A stretch of 64,000 nt of DNA. Source: Pyrus communis (Eukaryota > Streptophyta > Magnoliopsida > Rosales > Rosaceae). Position numbers and translations under genes: made by a program. Location of the stretch: assembly GCF_963583255.1 (NCBI RefSeq), contig NC_084807.1, positions 24,759,572-24,823,571 of the forward strand, in the 5' to 3' direction. Below are positions 1-12,201 of the stretch, in pieces (the stretch's first letter is position 1; the number at the start of each line of letters is the position of its first letter). The notes under the pieces were generated by a model that was not told where the DNA came from, did not search any database, and worked only from the letters and a program-made list of their open reading frames with translations.

Positions 1-423
1 CTCATCAAAACCATCGAGTTCCCCACCACCAAGTCAACTTACTCCAAGTCGATCAACCACTGGTTCTCTACCTCCTCATTTCCCCACGGGTCCACTCACG
101 ATATCAAGCTCAAGGTCGCCTTCGTGGGCCCCTTGCTCTTACACCATGTCGTCACTTGTCGGGACTACGACGGCCTCAGGAATATAATCAAGTGGCAAAG
201 GACTATTCTTGCTGAGTTGCCGCTCGCGGAAGCTGAGTCGATCATTCGGATTGCAACCGAGTTGGAGAACTTGATTAACTTACTCCTCGAAGTGGGGTTG
301 AGAATTGGTCGGATCAGGGCAAGCGTGAGCTGCGGTCAAGTATATTACGAGGAAGATTTCATATGTTTATCAAATAAATTTTTTGTTGTAACGGAAACAC
401 AAGTGGTACATCACGTGTTTTAA
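1..423 (+). CDS. Partial ORF, product not recognised
   Basis: The frame is open from the first base of the window to a TAA at 421-423, about 140 residues, so the true start lies upstream. The encoded segment is mixed and soluble-looking, with a leucine-rich stretch near residues 68-100 (ELENLINLLLEVGLRIGRI). I do not recognise a family. The last 30 residues turn AT-rich and low in quality, so the real gene may end or splice near position 365. It could be the 3' end of a real gene or a fortuitous open frame; codon use in the first 300 bases is richer in G and C than the spacer that follows, which mildly favours coding. Confidence 0.3.
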   Translation, partial: LIKTIEFPTTKSTYSKSINHWFSTSSFPHGSTHDIKLKVAFVGPLLLHHVVTCRDYDGLRNIIKWQRTILAELPLAEAESIIRIATELENLINLLLEVGLRIGRIRASVSCGQVYYEEDFICLSNKFFVVTETQVVHHVF

Positions 424-1638
424 TAGGAGTGGTGGAAAATTTTATTTTTTAAGTTATTAACTTTTTAGCACACATATTCCACCATCTGTATAGTGACACG
501 TGGTGTACCATTCCGTGTACTGATCACACTAAAAATTTTGTACGGACGCGATGAGATACACGTGGCAGAGACGTATGGTCGATTGGATCACGTTCTGGGA
601 CAGAGGGAATCTAGTGCGGATCCCACTACAACAATTGATCACAGCCGTTCGCGCCATGATTTTGCTCATGATAAGGAATCAAGGATGTAAGTTGTTTATT
701 GTTTTAGTTTTTATAAATTATGTTTGCTAGGCCTTACCCAGTGTTACAACTCACCACTACAATAATACAACACGAACACACACGAAAATTAAGTGTTACA
801 ACCAAGTTTCATCAGGTCATATCCGTAATAGGTGTGGGGTTCATTTTTTCCAAAAATAATGGGGATTAGGTGTGGGGTTCATTTTACATCGAACTTCAAC
901 AATTTAGACAGTCTAGTTTGTAAGTCTCGATTCATATATCATCCTTACAAAAAATTAATATAATTCAAAATCATTTGCCTATTTAATTATCAAGATAAAC
1001 TTTCATTGTTTATTATATAACAAAGTATTCGTTAATTTTTTTGAACTCAATTAGATGCCTTAAATACTTCTGATTTGGCTAATATTTTACGAAAATGATC
1101 TATGAGGTGCAATTTGAAAAATAAACGGTTCGGATCATTAAAATTCAATATCGTGTGGACCCCACCCCACAACTAATCCTCATTTTTATAATTAAAAATG
1201 AAAATCTCTTCCCTTAAAGGCTTCCATTCGTATATTACGGATGAGTTTGTGTTACATGCTAATCAATTGAGTTTAGAATGATTTCACACGTCACAAAGAC
1301 GACAAACACAAATATTGTTAGGTACAAAAACAACCGTAAAAGATCAAATGGGAATCAAAGGACTTGAAGAAACAAGAGTTTGCAGAGGGAAAAAAATGAT
1401 TGTACGGAACATGTTAGATAATTTTGTTGGGTTTGAGCCCACTGATTGATGGGCTTCATCCCACTCTGGTTAATATGAAGCCCAATTACATTTCCAGATC
1501 CTCTCTACTTTTGTTTTTAATACTTTTTTTTTTTTTTTTTTTAAACCTCGAAGATACGAAAGGAATTTTACTTTTGTTTTTAATTCAATATAAGCTTGAT
1601 ATTTGATTATAGTTTTTTTGGATACGTGGAAACTAGAG
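424..1638. other. AT-rich spacer
   Basis: No gene is supported. The short open frame at 493-690 has no recognisable domain. There is a poly-T run at 1526-1542. Nothing else stands out. Confidence 0.5.
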
Positions 1639-1966
1639 ATGGGAGAATTAGTGTTGATAGCAGCGAGAAGAGGAGATTTGAAGGACGTTGAATTGCTGTT
1701 AAAAAATGGCGCAGATATAAACTGCCGTGATCATACGGCTTGACAGCCCTGCATGCCGCGGTCATCAAGGGCCACAACCACGTTGCACGGGTGCTTATCC
1801 GATTTCGGTCGGACTTGGGACCCTTGCATATGGCCGTAGGCGGCGGGAGCTTAGAGACGGTTGAGATCTTGGGGCTAATGTAAATGCCAAGAGCAACGGC
1901 GGCGCCACCCCTCTATACATGCCTACTTCTATGGGCTACGATGATATAACTAAGTTTCTTAATGGT
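1639..1966 (+). pseudogene. Ankyrin-repeat protein fragment, frameshifted
   Basis: An ATG at 1639 opens an ankyrin-like start (LIAARRGDLKDVELLLKNGA) that hits TGA at 1741-1743. Restoring one lost base there continues with TALHAAVIKGHNHVARVLI, a classic ankyrin helix pair. After about 60 more codons a second one-base loss near 1882 shifts the frame again, and the third frame gives GANVNAKSNGGATPLYM. Three ankyrin repeats are therefore recognisable across two single-base deletions. The parent was probably a plant ankyrin protein; the specific family cannot be told. No intact downstream exon was found. Confidence 0.75.
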
Positions 1967-2324
1967 AGAAAGGTTAATTTGAACTGCATTTACTTATCGC
2001 ATTGAAGACCACATATGATATATCCAAAAAAACATTATTGATTAGTTTGCACACCTTATATATCGATTGAATTAAGGGACAACGATGAATAGAGGAACAA
2101 GTTGGAAGCCAATTTCACATTTGGTCCTATTGGGTGATACCATATAAACTCGGGAAACTTCGCTCATTTGTATTTTGCATTGGAGTTTCTATTAGTTCTA
2201 GTGAATTTGTACTCATTGCATTTTTGTTCTTGTGCCTTCATTTTAGTCTAATTCGTCAATTAAGTCGAATGTTTTACTCATTTAATGGATCAGGCTAACA
2301 TTGCTAACAAAAAATAAGACTTTT

Positions 2325-2632
2325 TAGCCAAAAAATCTTTGAGATTGACATAACTTTTCACTTTGGTCCCTCAAATCGAAGTAGTCGCTAAGATTGTCCA
2401 TCGTCAATCATTTTGGTCTTGTGAAAAATCTCTGTTAAATTAAGGGTATTTTTTTGTCAAATTAACTCATTCACTTAAATTGATGGTTTCTTCAATTCAA
2501 CATACATTTTTCATATAATGACCAAAATGATTAACGATGGAGTACTAGATAATTTCATGAATTATTTCTATCGATCTTAAATCTCAGAAACCAAACTGAG
2601 AAGTTATGATAATTCTAGAGGCCAAAACTACG
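2325..2632. mobile_element. Long inverted repeat, probable MITE
   Basis: The left arm (about 2338-2420, reading TAACTTTTCACTTTGGTCCC) is matched imperfectly by the reverse complement of the right arm (about 2525-2630, TAACTTCTCAGTTTGGTTTC). Both arms also share an ATCATTTTGGTC block further in. The arms are diverged, the edges are soft and no target-site duplication was identified. Confidence 0.45.
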
Positions 2633-2770
2633 AAGGCGTAAATGTAAGACGAAAGTGAAAAACCAAATAAACGCGGGGACTATGAGTGCAAATTTTGGCT
2701 CCCTTGGCAGTTGGTTCAAATTACCCATGACACCTCTCTACTGTGACTCTCCCTCCGCTTCAGCGCAAAA

Positions 2771-4537
2771 ATGTACGCCTCACTCCTCCTCCTCCTCCTC
2801 CTCACAAACCCGGTATCACCGTCCTCCTCCCCGGATCGTTTCACCAAATCCGTCCCCTCTTCCCTCCACCGCCACGCGTCCCAAGAGTACTTCGAGCTTG
2901 GTGAACCCCTGCGGTTCGATCGTCTCACCCCGTCCTGCTCCCTCCGCGTGCTCACCCACTCCTTCGCCAACACAATCAACGGCCCTCCTTTCTCCACCCC
3001 CTACTCCCCGCCGTCCGGTTGTTCATCCTCCCCTCCCTGGTCCGGGTGGTCCCACGTCGCCCTAGAGTTTCGTGCCAAATGCAAAGGCGAGCAGTACGAC
3101 CGTATCGCCGGCTTGTGGCTCGGCGGCACTGAGATCCTCCGTACCAGCACGGCCGAGCCCACGGAGGACGGAATCTTCTGGAAGGTTCGAAAGGATATCA
3201 CAAAGTACTCCTCTCTCCTCTCACGCTCCGGCCTCAACCTCACCATGATGCTCGAAAACGTCGTCAACTGCGACTACACCGGCGTTTACCACGTCGAAGT
3301 CCATTTCCTTTTCTACGACCATGTCCTTTCCTACGACAAAAACGCCGCCGTTTCGCCTATTAAGGTTTCTTCGATCATCCCAAATCAAATTTCCGGAATC
3401 GTCCCAGACAAACCGGCCGATTTGATCCTCCCGATATCAGATACCGGAAACAAAGGATTCTGGTTCCGAATCGAGAGCGAATTCGATTTACACTCAAGGG
3501 CAATTCGAATTCCTCGGAACGCAAGGCGAGTCGTTTTGGAACTGTACGTGTCGTTCCACGGAAACGACGAGTTTTGGTACTCGAATCCGCCGGATATATA
3601 CATCTCGACGAACCACTTAACGACGGGGAGAGGACACGGAGCTTACAGGGAGGTTTTCGTGACGATTGACGGCGACTTGGTGGGGTCGGAAGTTCCGTTT
3701 CCGGTGGTGTTCACTGGCGGCATTAACCCTCTGTTTTGGGAGCCGGTGGTGGCGATCGGGGCATTCGATCTTCCTTCCTACGATCTAGAACTGACGCCAT
3801 TTCTGGAGAAGCTTCTAGATGGAAAACCTCACAACTTCGGAATCGGAGTGACGGATGCGATTTCGTACTGGCTTGTGGATGCCAATCTGCACATTTGGCT
3901 GGATCATCAGTCCAAAACTGTGCAAGCAAGACGCAGTTTTTTACCTCTGCCTCCGGCAGTCAGGGTAAAGCGCCGCTCGCAGTTCAAACAGCTTGATGGG
4001 TCTTTCGACATCAGGGCAGAGAGGAGTAGCCAATTTGTGGGTTGGGTGTTGTCGAGTTCTGGCAACTTCACCACCACAGTTTCCCAGCAGTACGAGTTCA
4101 GGAACTCGATTAAGTTCGCCAACAGTGGGACTTACAAATTGGTGAAGCAGAAGGTGAGGGCGAAGAGGGAAGTGAAGGTTGTGGATCAGATAGGCGCGGC
4201 GGTGCTGAGGAGTAAAGTTAAGAGGAGGTACCCTCTCAATATGATCACCGCCACGCTACCAGGGTGGCGGAAGGACACCTATTTGCTGGTGACCAATTTG
4301 TCACATTCGTTGAAGGAGAAGAGCCTGCACGGAAGATATTCGAGGCGGGTTTATAACCGTCAGGATTCGAGAGGGTGGATGGAGGTGAAGGACCACTCCG
4401 TTCTCTCTGGGAATGCAGATACCAATCAGAGTTTTAGTTGCAGAGATGAGTATGGTTGTTATTCAAGAACTATTGCTGCAATTGATGGCAGCCTCACCAT
4501 GGATAACTCCACCTTCCATTGTTTGTCTGTCTCGTGA
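2771..4537 (+). CDS. Peptide-N4-(N-acetyl-beta-glucosaminyl)asparagine amidase A (PNGase A type)
   Basis: A single intronless frame of 588 residues, close to the length of almond PNGase A (roughly 570-590). Family role: hydrolysis of the bond between asparagine and N-linked glycans, including core alpha-1,3-fucosylated ones, on peptides in the secretory or acidic compartments. Seen: an N-terminal signal peptide (MYASLLLLLLLT), then the family block WSHVALEFRAKCKGEQYDRI at residues 93-112 followed by AGLWLGG and FWKVRKDIT, and a C-terminal half with the YEFRNS and TYLLVTN patterns of this family. The start was chosen because it gives the hydrophobic signal peptide; an overlapping frame opening at 2655 lacks family similarity. 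It converges on the PMT23-like gene, whose stop lies about 300 bases downstream. A related gene, At5g05480 (from memory), sits next to eIF2-alpha in Arabidopsis. Confidence 0.93.
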   Translation: MYASLLLLLLLTNPVSPSSSPDRFTKSVPSSLHRHASQEYFELGEPLRFDRLTPSCSLRVLTHSFANTINGPPFSTPYSPPSGCSSSPPWSGWSHVALEFRAKCKGEQYDRIAGLWLGGTEILRTSTAEPTEDGIFWKVRKDITKYSSLLSRSGLNLTMMLENVVNCDYTGVYHVEVHFLFYDHVLSYDKNAAVSPIKVSSIIPNQISGIVPDKPADLILPISDTGNKGFWFRIESEFDLHSRAIRIPRNARRVVLELYVSFHGNDEFWYSNPPDIYISTNHLTTGRGHGAYREVFVTIDGDLVGSEVPFPVVFTGGINPLFWEPVVAIGAFDLPSYDLELTPFLEKLLDGKPHNFGIGVTDAISYWLVDANLHIWLDHQSKTVQARRSFLPLPPAVRVKRRSQFKQLDGSFDIRAERSSQFVGWVLSSSGNFTTTVSQQYEFRNSIKFANSGTYKLVKQKVRAKREVKVVDQIGAAVLRSKVKRRYPLNMITATLPGWRKDTYLLVTNLSHSLKEKSLHGRYSRRVYNRQDSRGWMEVKDHSVLSGNADTNQSFSCRDEYGCYSRTIAAIDGSLTMDNSTFHCLSVS

Positions 4538-4832
4538 CGACAACGGGAATTGTTCCCGTTGTTCTTCTTGTTCCGTTTGCAAGATTTCTTGGCTTCCAAG
4601 TATCTGGTTTATGCTTGATTATGTATAGATGTAATAATCTGCATTTTATTTGTATTATCTTATCATTCCATTACAGGTATGAATATAAATTTTATCTATG
4701 ATCGTGTAAGACGCTTATTTTGCGAGTCGAAAACAAAACAAAAATGTCGAAAACGTTCTATTTCTATCTCACGGTTGGTTAATATATATGATATAAGATC
4801 GTACAGGTATAAAAAATGATGAGCAACTCCAA

Positions 4833-7685
4833 TCATGAGTTACTTGCACCTCTCGAAGGACGCCAGAAACCTTTCTTACCGAAAAGAAACTGATCTCGGT
4901 AGAGGGCTGTAGACCAGTGAAGCGACTGCAGAATCGGTCTCAGCTTGTCTATCACTTCAACTGTGTCCCGAACCACTAGATATCCACCGGGTCTTAATAC
5001 GCGATCCATCTCCACCACAACATCTACAATGTCGCATCTGACAAAATCGAAGACTAATATCAATCAAAACTGTTGACTCGTGTGCGAAACTAGTACTAAC
5101 ATACTTTCATTAGAAGATCTATAGCAATCAAAAGGTTATAAGAGCAGTGAGAAATCATACTGTACCTGTCTGGAAGTTTTTCGAAGAGAAAACTGGAATG
5201 CAGCAGATCATAGGTTCTAGGGTAGGTATTCAAAGACTCGCACCAGTCATGGTATATTCCGATCAACCCTCTGTCAAAAATAACCGGCAGAGTGTTGGGT
5301 AGATGAATGGGGACGACATTCATTACCCAGAGCTGTTGATCGGTAAGTGCCGCAGCGAACCTGAAAGGCACCACCGGTAAAAGAGGATTGGATTAGAGCA
5401 GCATTGGAGTGATCATCTGACCCCAACGGCTAAGCAATATGATGACAAAATAAAAATGAAAAAATGTTTACCCTCCAAAACCAGCATTCATATCCATTAC
5501 ATTCCGCACAGTCGACCAATTTATAGCAGCATTTTTTTGATAGGCATCTGACACAAGCGCAGTCCATTGAATGGTGTCCTTGTAGAACAATTCCTCCCCT
5601 TCCGGGTCATGATTTAGGCTTGGAGGTTTACCGGTAAGTCTGGTAGGCCAGGGCAAGGGCCAGCCATAGCGAGGTAGTGGGGTAAGACAAGCAGTGAGAG
5701 GCGCATACCTGTAACAAAAACATAGGCAAAATTACGAGAGTCCAAAGGTACTCTGCTTAGACTAGTTTTCTGTTCGTCAAAAGCTTTACACAACCGCTGC
5801 TAGTAAGTAGCAGCGCTAGGAGAGAGGATAACCAGAAAATTACCATGCACCTACTTTCCTCTCTTTAGGACCACAAACAGGTGGATTGTTTTCTTTGCGT
5901 TTGAAATATCGAGCAAAGGAGATAGGCTTCTGATATATTACAAGCCCAATTCCAGTTGAATCGACAGTCTTAGCAACAACGTCCCAGCACATTGATTTTG
6001 TCAGAGCCTCCATTGCTGGAAGAAACATGATGAATATCAAACTTAAGTCAGCTCCACGTATCTTTGCTTTTTATAGTACATTTTATTGCTTAAGTCTAAG
6101 CTCTAAAGCTTCCATGAAATGCAGTCCAGTAAGAAAATAGAAGGTCACTATAAGGATGAGTGAAAGAGAGAAATAGAGTTGGATTACGAACATTTCCATA
6201 CACTTGTATCTCTTTCATTGTCGCGATAAACTGGTGTAGCTGACCATACGAAAAAACCCCCAGGCCGAAGAACCCTGTTGAGCTCCAGTAGTGGTTTCCC
6301 TCCTACGCTAACCAAAAACCATCAAAATAACCATAGAAAATAGGACAGAGAATAGTGCATAAAGAAAGAACTTCCAAACTTGATAGAAAGAAGTGATTTA
6401 TTTAGACAGTACCATTGGCATCCCAGTGAACCCGACACCTTGCACAATGAATTAAATCAAATGCATCGTTCGGAAATGTCAGCCTTTGCGTTCCAATCAC
6501 TGAGAGAGTAGCAGGAATCCCCCTTTCAAGAGCAAACTGTATCTGAGCTTCATGTTCATCTTTCGGGGCAAATGACATGGTAATAACATTTTTATCCAGC
6601 AAATAGCCACCAAAGCTAGCAACACCACAACCAACATCTAAAACAACCCTTACGTGACTCCCCCATTCAATCACTGGCAAAGTCTACAACGAAAAAAAAA
6701 GAAACCAAATCAACATTTTCACAAGCAATGTAAAAGCAAAAGCGGGGGTAGCGCAGTACCTTTTCAATGAAATCAGTGTAGTGATCAACTCCTTCCTTGA
6801 ACTGAGTACCACCCCCGGGGAAAATAAGATGGTCATCAGACTTCTTCACCCAATTTTGGTCCTTCTTGTACTCGACGAGCTTCGGGTGAGGAACATTGTT
6901 ATACCATATCTAGAAACAGAGAACATCACCAATACATTATTGAATGCAAGTAAACAGAGGAAGCCAACAACCACTTCACAATTCCAAAAACATTTTCACA
7001 AAAAGGAAATCATGAAATTTTCCTGGAAAATTAAATTCAAAGCCGATTGCTTCAAGTATCAAACCAATAAACCCAATTCTGAAAACGAACCAAATCACCC
7101 GCCTTCTTCATTCAAATCAAGAAACCCATTTGAGAAAAACCAGAAACACACCAAATCACCCGCCTTCTTGAATCAAATCAACAAAGCCCATTTGAGAAAA
7201 ACCAGAAACAAATCTCACCAAAGTAAAAATCTCACCATGTCCCTGCTCTGAGGCCACGAAACCGGCAGCTTGTACCCTTTGGGAAGCGGCTCCAGGCACC
7301 GCGGTGGCGGCTGGGGGCAGTGCCGCTCGCGGTGCTCCATATGCCGCCGCGACTGCAACGCCTTGATCGCCTTAAAATTGTCCAAGCACGGAATGTAATC
7401 GACCGCCACCGGACCCGTACAGAGGCTCCAATTCGAATTCCCAGAAACAGGGAAAGAGGGTTCCTGCCAAAAGAGGTCGTCTACTTGGGTCGCCGCGCCG
7501 GCGGGGTTGGAGGGGGCGGGAGGAGAGATGGGTTGGGCGGTTTGGAGATCGGAGTAGAAGAAGAGAGGGTAAGGGGTGCTGGTGCTGGTGAAGAGGAGGA
7601 TTGTGAGGCAGACAAGTAGGAGTGAGAGTGTGAAAACGAAGAGGAATTTTCGCTCTTTGAAAAAGCTGGAGACTGAGATTGCCAT
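4833..7685 (-). CDS. PMT23: Golgi PMT-type putative S-adenosylmethionine methyltransferase, PMT23-like
   Basis: Eight exons: 7236-7685, 6760-6909, 6413-6683, 6192-6302, 5844-6015, 5472-5708, 5166-5360 and 4833-5037. All are GT-AG and phase-consistent, giving 596 residues, the usual length. Seen: a short cytosolic N-terminus and a type II membrane anchor ([17 protein letters not shown], about residues 16-32). Next come WSLCTG...DYIPCLDN, the [11 protein letters not shown] motif, the SAM-binding [15 protein letters not shown] and [10 protein letters not shown] second Rossmann-like half holds [26 protein letters not shown] and [16 protein letters not shown]. The family (DUF248) acts in the Golgi on cell-wall polysaccharides such as homogalacturonan; the exact substrate of PMT23 is not established to my knowledge. 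Its next upstream neighbour is eIF2-alpha, as in Arabidopsis (At2g40280/40290). Confidence 0.93.
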
Positions 7686-7713
7686 TGTTGGCTGATAGCT
7701 CTGTGTGTAGACT

Positions 7714-7715
<2 letters not shown>

Positions 7716-7751
<36 letters not shown>
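7716..7751. repeat. (GA)n microsatellite in the PMT23 leader
   Basis: An 18-unit AG run lies 30 bases upstream of the PMT23-like ATG. On the sense strand this is a (CT)n tract, common in plant 5' leaders. Confidence 0.9.
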
Positions 7752-7754
<3 letters not shown>

Positions 7755-9459
7755 GAGGGAGGTGTATTTATATGGAATGGGGAGGACGGAGGTGATCGGG
7801 TGGATTGGAGATGGAGGGAGGAGTACGCGGTATTTTTATAAGGATTTTCGAAATGTCGGTATCCGATGTAGTAGCTGCTCGTTTATTGAACTCTGTCTGC
7901 AATTAATTATGTTATTTTCATTTCTATCTGGAACACTTGCGTCCGCAGAATTAGTTACACTTACACTATCAAATCATTTTTGTATAGAATATAAATGTTT
8001 GAAAACTTTGAATTTTAACGATAAGAATAAAATAAATGATAAAATGGATAGCACCAGATTTGACTTTTTAGTGTAAAAATATGGTTTTTCGTTAAAGTAA
8101 GGGTTTTTCGTTAAAACTTCCATAAAATAACAGTGAGTTTTATTTTTTTTATTTTTTAGCAAAAGATATTACGGGTTAAGTCTTACAATGAGCTAGTAAT
8201 AATGGTTTAAATTTGTTTTTGACAATAATTAAACCTAAGATCTTTCACTTACAAATAAAGAGAAATACCATTAAACTATAGGACTAAGCGACAAAATACT
8301 GATGGGTTGTAATAAGTATGTGATTCATTTTAAGACCAAGATATGAATGCAAGCTCGCATCGTTTGGAAATGTGTTTTTAAAGTAAAACAAATCATCAAC
8401 AATTACGCTATATAGTTTACATAAAGGGTAATGTTAGAGAGACTAAAAATTTAAACCAAATTGCAAACTAAATAATGTGTCACTAATAGGAAATAAACAC
8501 ATTAATCTACACTTAAGTAATAATCCAACCATCAACAATCATATCATTTGATTTAAAAAATTTCGTCTCTCTAACATTATCCTTACATAAAATGGTTCGT
8601 ATAAATGGTCTCCCTAGCATTACCGAAATACTATTGTTAGTAATAGATAGTGATAATGCCACGTCAGCTATAATCAGTCTAGCTAATGTGGAGGTAGTTT
8701 TGGTTGACAGTTATACATGATTAGTTAATTAACGTATTGAAATTATAAGTAGATTAGTTAACTTAAAGCTAACTGACGCCTTGCTACGTGGTGACAAACG
8801 AAAACCTTGGTTGGAGCCTCATATATGCCTATTTTATTGTCATAATACAAGATAACGACAACTCAAAGAAAGACCAAATAACAAAAAGAACGAACGAAAA
8901 ACCAGACTATGAGCACTCCCTTTATCCTACCAAATAGTGCAAATTGCGCTTTAAATATTACCGACAACCAGAACGCGTCACTGGAGGTGATCCTTGGAGG
9001 CGATACTCGATAAAATGAGTAACACAGGTAGATGGTTGTAGATTCACGGTGAGAAAACAATATTTGGAGAGGAACAACAGCTCAGAGAACACTGTAACAC
9101 GAAAAGCTAAGATGACATCCGAAACCTAAGGCCATAAAAAGATAAGCAAAAGGAGGAGTTGGGGAAGGAAGTGAGAGAAGATGGCTATTTGCTGCTACCG
9201 ACCCCAAATATAAGCAGTAGAGGCACACAACATTTCTCCATTGCTGTTTTAAATGTCGAAATAAAAATTAAAGGTGTCATGTATCTGCATTCCTCCACCA
9301 AAAATTCGGCTCAGTTTGAAATTGCCGTAATACCTCAATGATACAATACGTCGAAATCGGTTTTATACAAATGTTAATAAAGCTAGAGTACAAAATAATC
9401 AAAAAACGAACTTGCTTGATGGAAACTGTTATGCCACCATCTCTAATCCACATTTTTTC
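7752..9459. other. Spacer between PMT23 and eIF2-alpha
   Basis: AT-rich, with no supported gene. It holds the PMT23 promoter side, the 157-bp MITE described separately, and the 3' flank of eIF2-alpha (about 9.06-9.46 kb). Confidence 0.5.
8426..8582. mobile_element. 157-bp MITE with 9-bp target duplication (Mutator type)
   Basis: Terminal inverted repeats of about 35 bases begin GGGTAATGTTAGAGAGAC on the left and GGATAATGTTAGAGAGAC on the reversed right side. The direct repeat TTACATAAA flanks it exactly at 8417-8425 and 8583-8591. A 9-bp duplication is characteristic of Mutator-like elements. It has no coding capacity. Confidence 0.9.
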
Positions 9460-12201
9460 TCAATCTACTATGCTGGGACCTGCGTCAACGTTAACTTCTC
9501 CCATTCCGGTGTCTTCTTCCTCCTCGCTACCTTCATCACCACTAACCTCCTCATTCTCCTGGCGAAGCTTAATCATGTGCTCAGCAAGTAGTTTATCATC
9601 CCGTTCACTCACCTACATCATCGGTACACCGTATTAGACCCAGAAATACAAAAGTTTGCGTGAAAAAGTCAATTGAGATTACTATGGATTTGAAACTCAA
9701 TGCTATGACTATTCTGATAAAAAGTAAGTTCTACAGGTTCTAAAATAATAAATTGATAAGAAGTCAATTTCCACTGAATATCAAAAACAGGCGGCAAAAC
9801 CAAGATTACATGTAAAACAGACAAAATATGAAGCATAAGGGTTGGCGCTCACCACTCTGGGTGCTTCCTTCACTGCTAGTTTCCCCTTGTGATGTTCAAT
9901 TTCTTGCGTGCACGCTACAATTGCATTGCTCAGAACTGATATCCCTTGCTCCTGCCCAACCCAGAACAGATAATAAAACTCATTAGCAAAGTAGCTAGTG
10001 ACAACATTATAATCATATTTCACAACTGTCCGAAGCTCAACAGAAACCATGCTAAATTTCCAGCTTCCAAAAATATGGTATTGATAGAAGAGAAGTCGTA
10101 ACAAATGCTGTATCGATGCAGGAACTGAAGATTTTGATAATACAAATCAAGCAATAAATAAGAACCAAGAGGAAACTAAAATCAGTGATAGAATGGCAAG
10201 GTCAAATAGTCTCATTGCTAAATCTGAGGTTGAAATAGAAGATACACGCTATTTTGTAGACAATACACTGACAACAAAAAGTAGATAGCGGATATAAAAA
10301 CAAATGCAGAAAAAGGCTGTGATCCATAACAGCCATCAGGTGATGTCTTAACTGACTCAAATTCAAAGTTCAAGGTACAAAATTTGAAGATCTACTTCTT
10401 CACAAAAGGAGTGATCGGGCTCAGAACTCTAATGTTCCTTTTTGCTAGATAGGAAAACAAACTTTTAAACCCTGAATCAAAACACTTGCTTATTCACAAC
10501 AGCATAATGTACAATGTAGTCTATGTAGACATCGCAGACATCAGCATGACACTATACAGCTTCTTGGGTAATCTAGATTTCTGCATAGTAATCGTGCAAT
10601 TGAAACAATAATTGATCAAATGGAGATTTAAATCACAGTTTGAGCAAACCTTATCAAGAGTCTGCGTGGTAAGAACATAAAGTGGAGGAGCAACCAGTTT
10701 AATTTTCACGGGACAGTCATTATTACCCGCAGCTTCTGCTTTCCTCATGGCATCCTGCAGATCACAATGTCTAAAATCAAAATCCACTAAAAAAAGAAAA
10801 ACACCATGAAAGAAAAATAAGTAGCGGCCACTGGAGGACATAACAGAACCTTAATGTGAAGAACACCATCAAATTGGAAGCATTTCATTTCAATATCAGC
10901 ACGGATCTTCAATGGTTGTGGGGTCATTCTTCTCCTAATATTCTTCACCAGAGATTCTTTAACTTCCTCTGACACAGCAGGAACAACCTTAGTGACCTGC
11001 AAATTCAGATGCAAGCGAGTATGACACCTTTACATATGCGACATAAACAAGAGAATATGAGGCATAAACCGCACACAAACTGGCATTACCTCCTGTCCAT
11101 CAGGGCCAGCCTCCTTGACCTCATATGTGAGGGTGCTAAGAACTGAATCAGGATCAGTCACAACTATTTTGAAAGCCTGCACAGAGCAATAAATCATGTT
11201 AACTACTGAAAAACAACACCACAAACATAAGCTGAAACAATGGTAAACATCCTCACCTCAAAAGCATGACCATACTTCCGGTATAACGGCCAGCCAATAT
11301 TGACATACAAGTCCTGTAACAAATAAAGTGAATTAGTAATAGCCTAAACTCCTATGAAAAACGATAGGCAATAAAAAATCAATAATTTGTTTGACCATCC
11401 GCCATTCAGATAAAGGCAGCATCCATAAATCCCAGTTAACAATAACACAGAATCTTAGGGCTTATTTGGAATTGCTTCTAAAATGACCATAAGCGGTTTC
11501 GATGAAAATATTTTTAGAACCAATCCTTAGTAAAATACAAATGAATCCTAAAAGAGCACTTGAAGTGGGGGCTAGTGCTTTTAGAACCCAAAAACATTTT
11601 CTCTATAAGTACTTTCAATCATTTTAAAAGCCATTTTAAAAGCACTTCCAAACAAAACCTTTTGTGTAAATTGCAGCAATGAATTTCTAACTCCAGTGTT
11701 GCAACACAACAGACCGGCATTAAAGTCTACTTTTCTTCTCCAATGTACAATTCTCACGAAATTCTCACAACCCAAAACATCACAAAACCCTAACAATCCA
11801 AATCCAACAAAAATTACCTCCAAATCAATCCCCAAAGTCTCGGCGACGTGGCGCATGATGGAGTGGACGAGCTTGCTCTTGTTGTACCTCTCCTCGCAGG
11901 CCTGAATATCCTCCTCTGAAACCCTCCGCTTGCTCAAATCGATGTAGCCCTTCTCCTTGTCGACCCTGAGGACCATGACGGGCTCGATGCGTCCGACCTT
12001 GATGAGGCTGCTGACACTCCGAATCCGGCGGCGGGAGAGCTCGGAGAAGAGAATCATGCCCTCGATGTTGTTGTACTCGAGGAGAGAGACGTAGGCGCCC
12101 ATGTCGGCGATGTTCTTCACCTGGATCATCACCGCCATGTCAACATCCGGGTACCGCGCTTCGTACATCCGGCACTCTAGGTTCGGCGTGTGGGAAGCCA
12201 T
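9460..12201 (-). CDS. Eukaryotic translation initiation factor 2 subunit alpha
   Basis: Seven coding exons: 11818-12201, 11257-11313, 11090-11176, 10850-10996, 10650-10754, 9853-9951 and 9460-9612. All introns are GT-AG in phase 0, giving 343 residues (Arabidopsis about 344). It is the regulatory subunit of the eIF2 GTPase that delivers initiator Met-tRNA to the 40S subunit. Seen: an S1 RNA-binding domain ([20 protein letters not shown], about residues 28-47), then the conserved [10 protein letters not shown] with Ser56 as the expected GCN2 phosphorylation site. A helical domain, the C-terminal alpha/beta domain and an acidic tail follow. The start is at the family's NLECRMYE context. An in-frame ATG 30 codons upstream (12289-12291) would add a non-conserved extension and was not used. 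A telo-box lies in the leader, as in many translation-apparatus genes. Confidence 0.96.
11457..11660. mobile_element. MITE in eIF2-alpha intron 1
   Basis: The left end reads TTATTTGGAATTGCTTCTAA and the reversed right end TTGTTTGGAAGTGCTTTTAA, forming an imperfect hairpin inside the 504-bp first intron. Related AT-rich, TGCTTTTAAA-type sequence recurs at about 14.05-14.33 kb and 47.4-47.7 kb. No clean target duplication was found. Confidence 0.6.

Noticed and set aside
3736..3996. Overlapping frames inside the PNGase A gene (also 2655-3065 and 2716-2997)
   Set aside because: Shadows of a GC-rich coding region; only the 2771-4537 frame carries family motifs.
7974..8162. Small minus-strand frame downstream of the PMT23 promoter
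   Set aside because: AT-rich, Lys/Phe-dominated translation without similarity.
9338..9637. 99-residue plus-strand frame
   Set aside because: Antisense to the last eIF2-alpha exon; Ser/Pro-rich because it mirrors the acidic tail.
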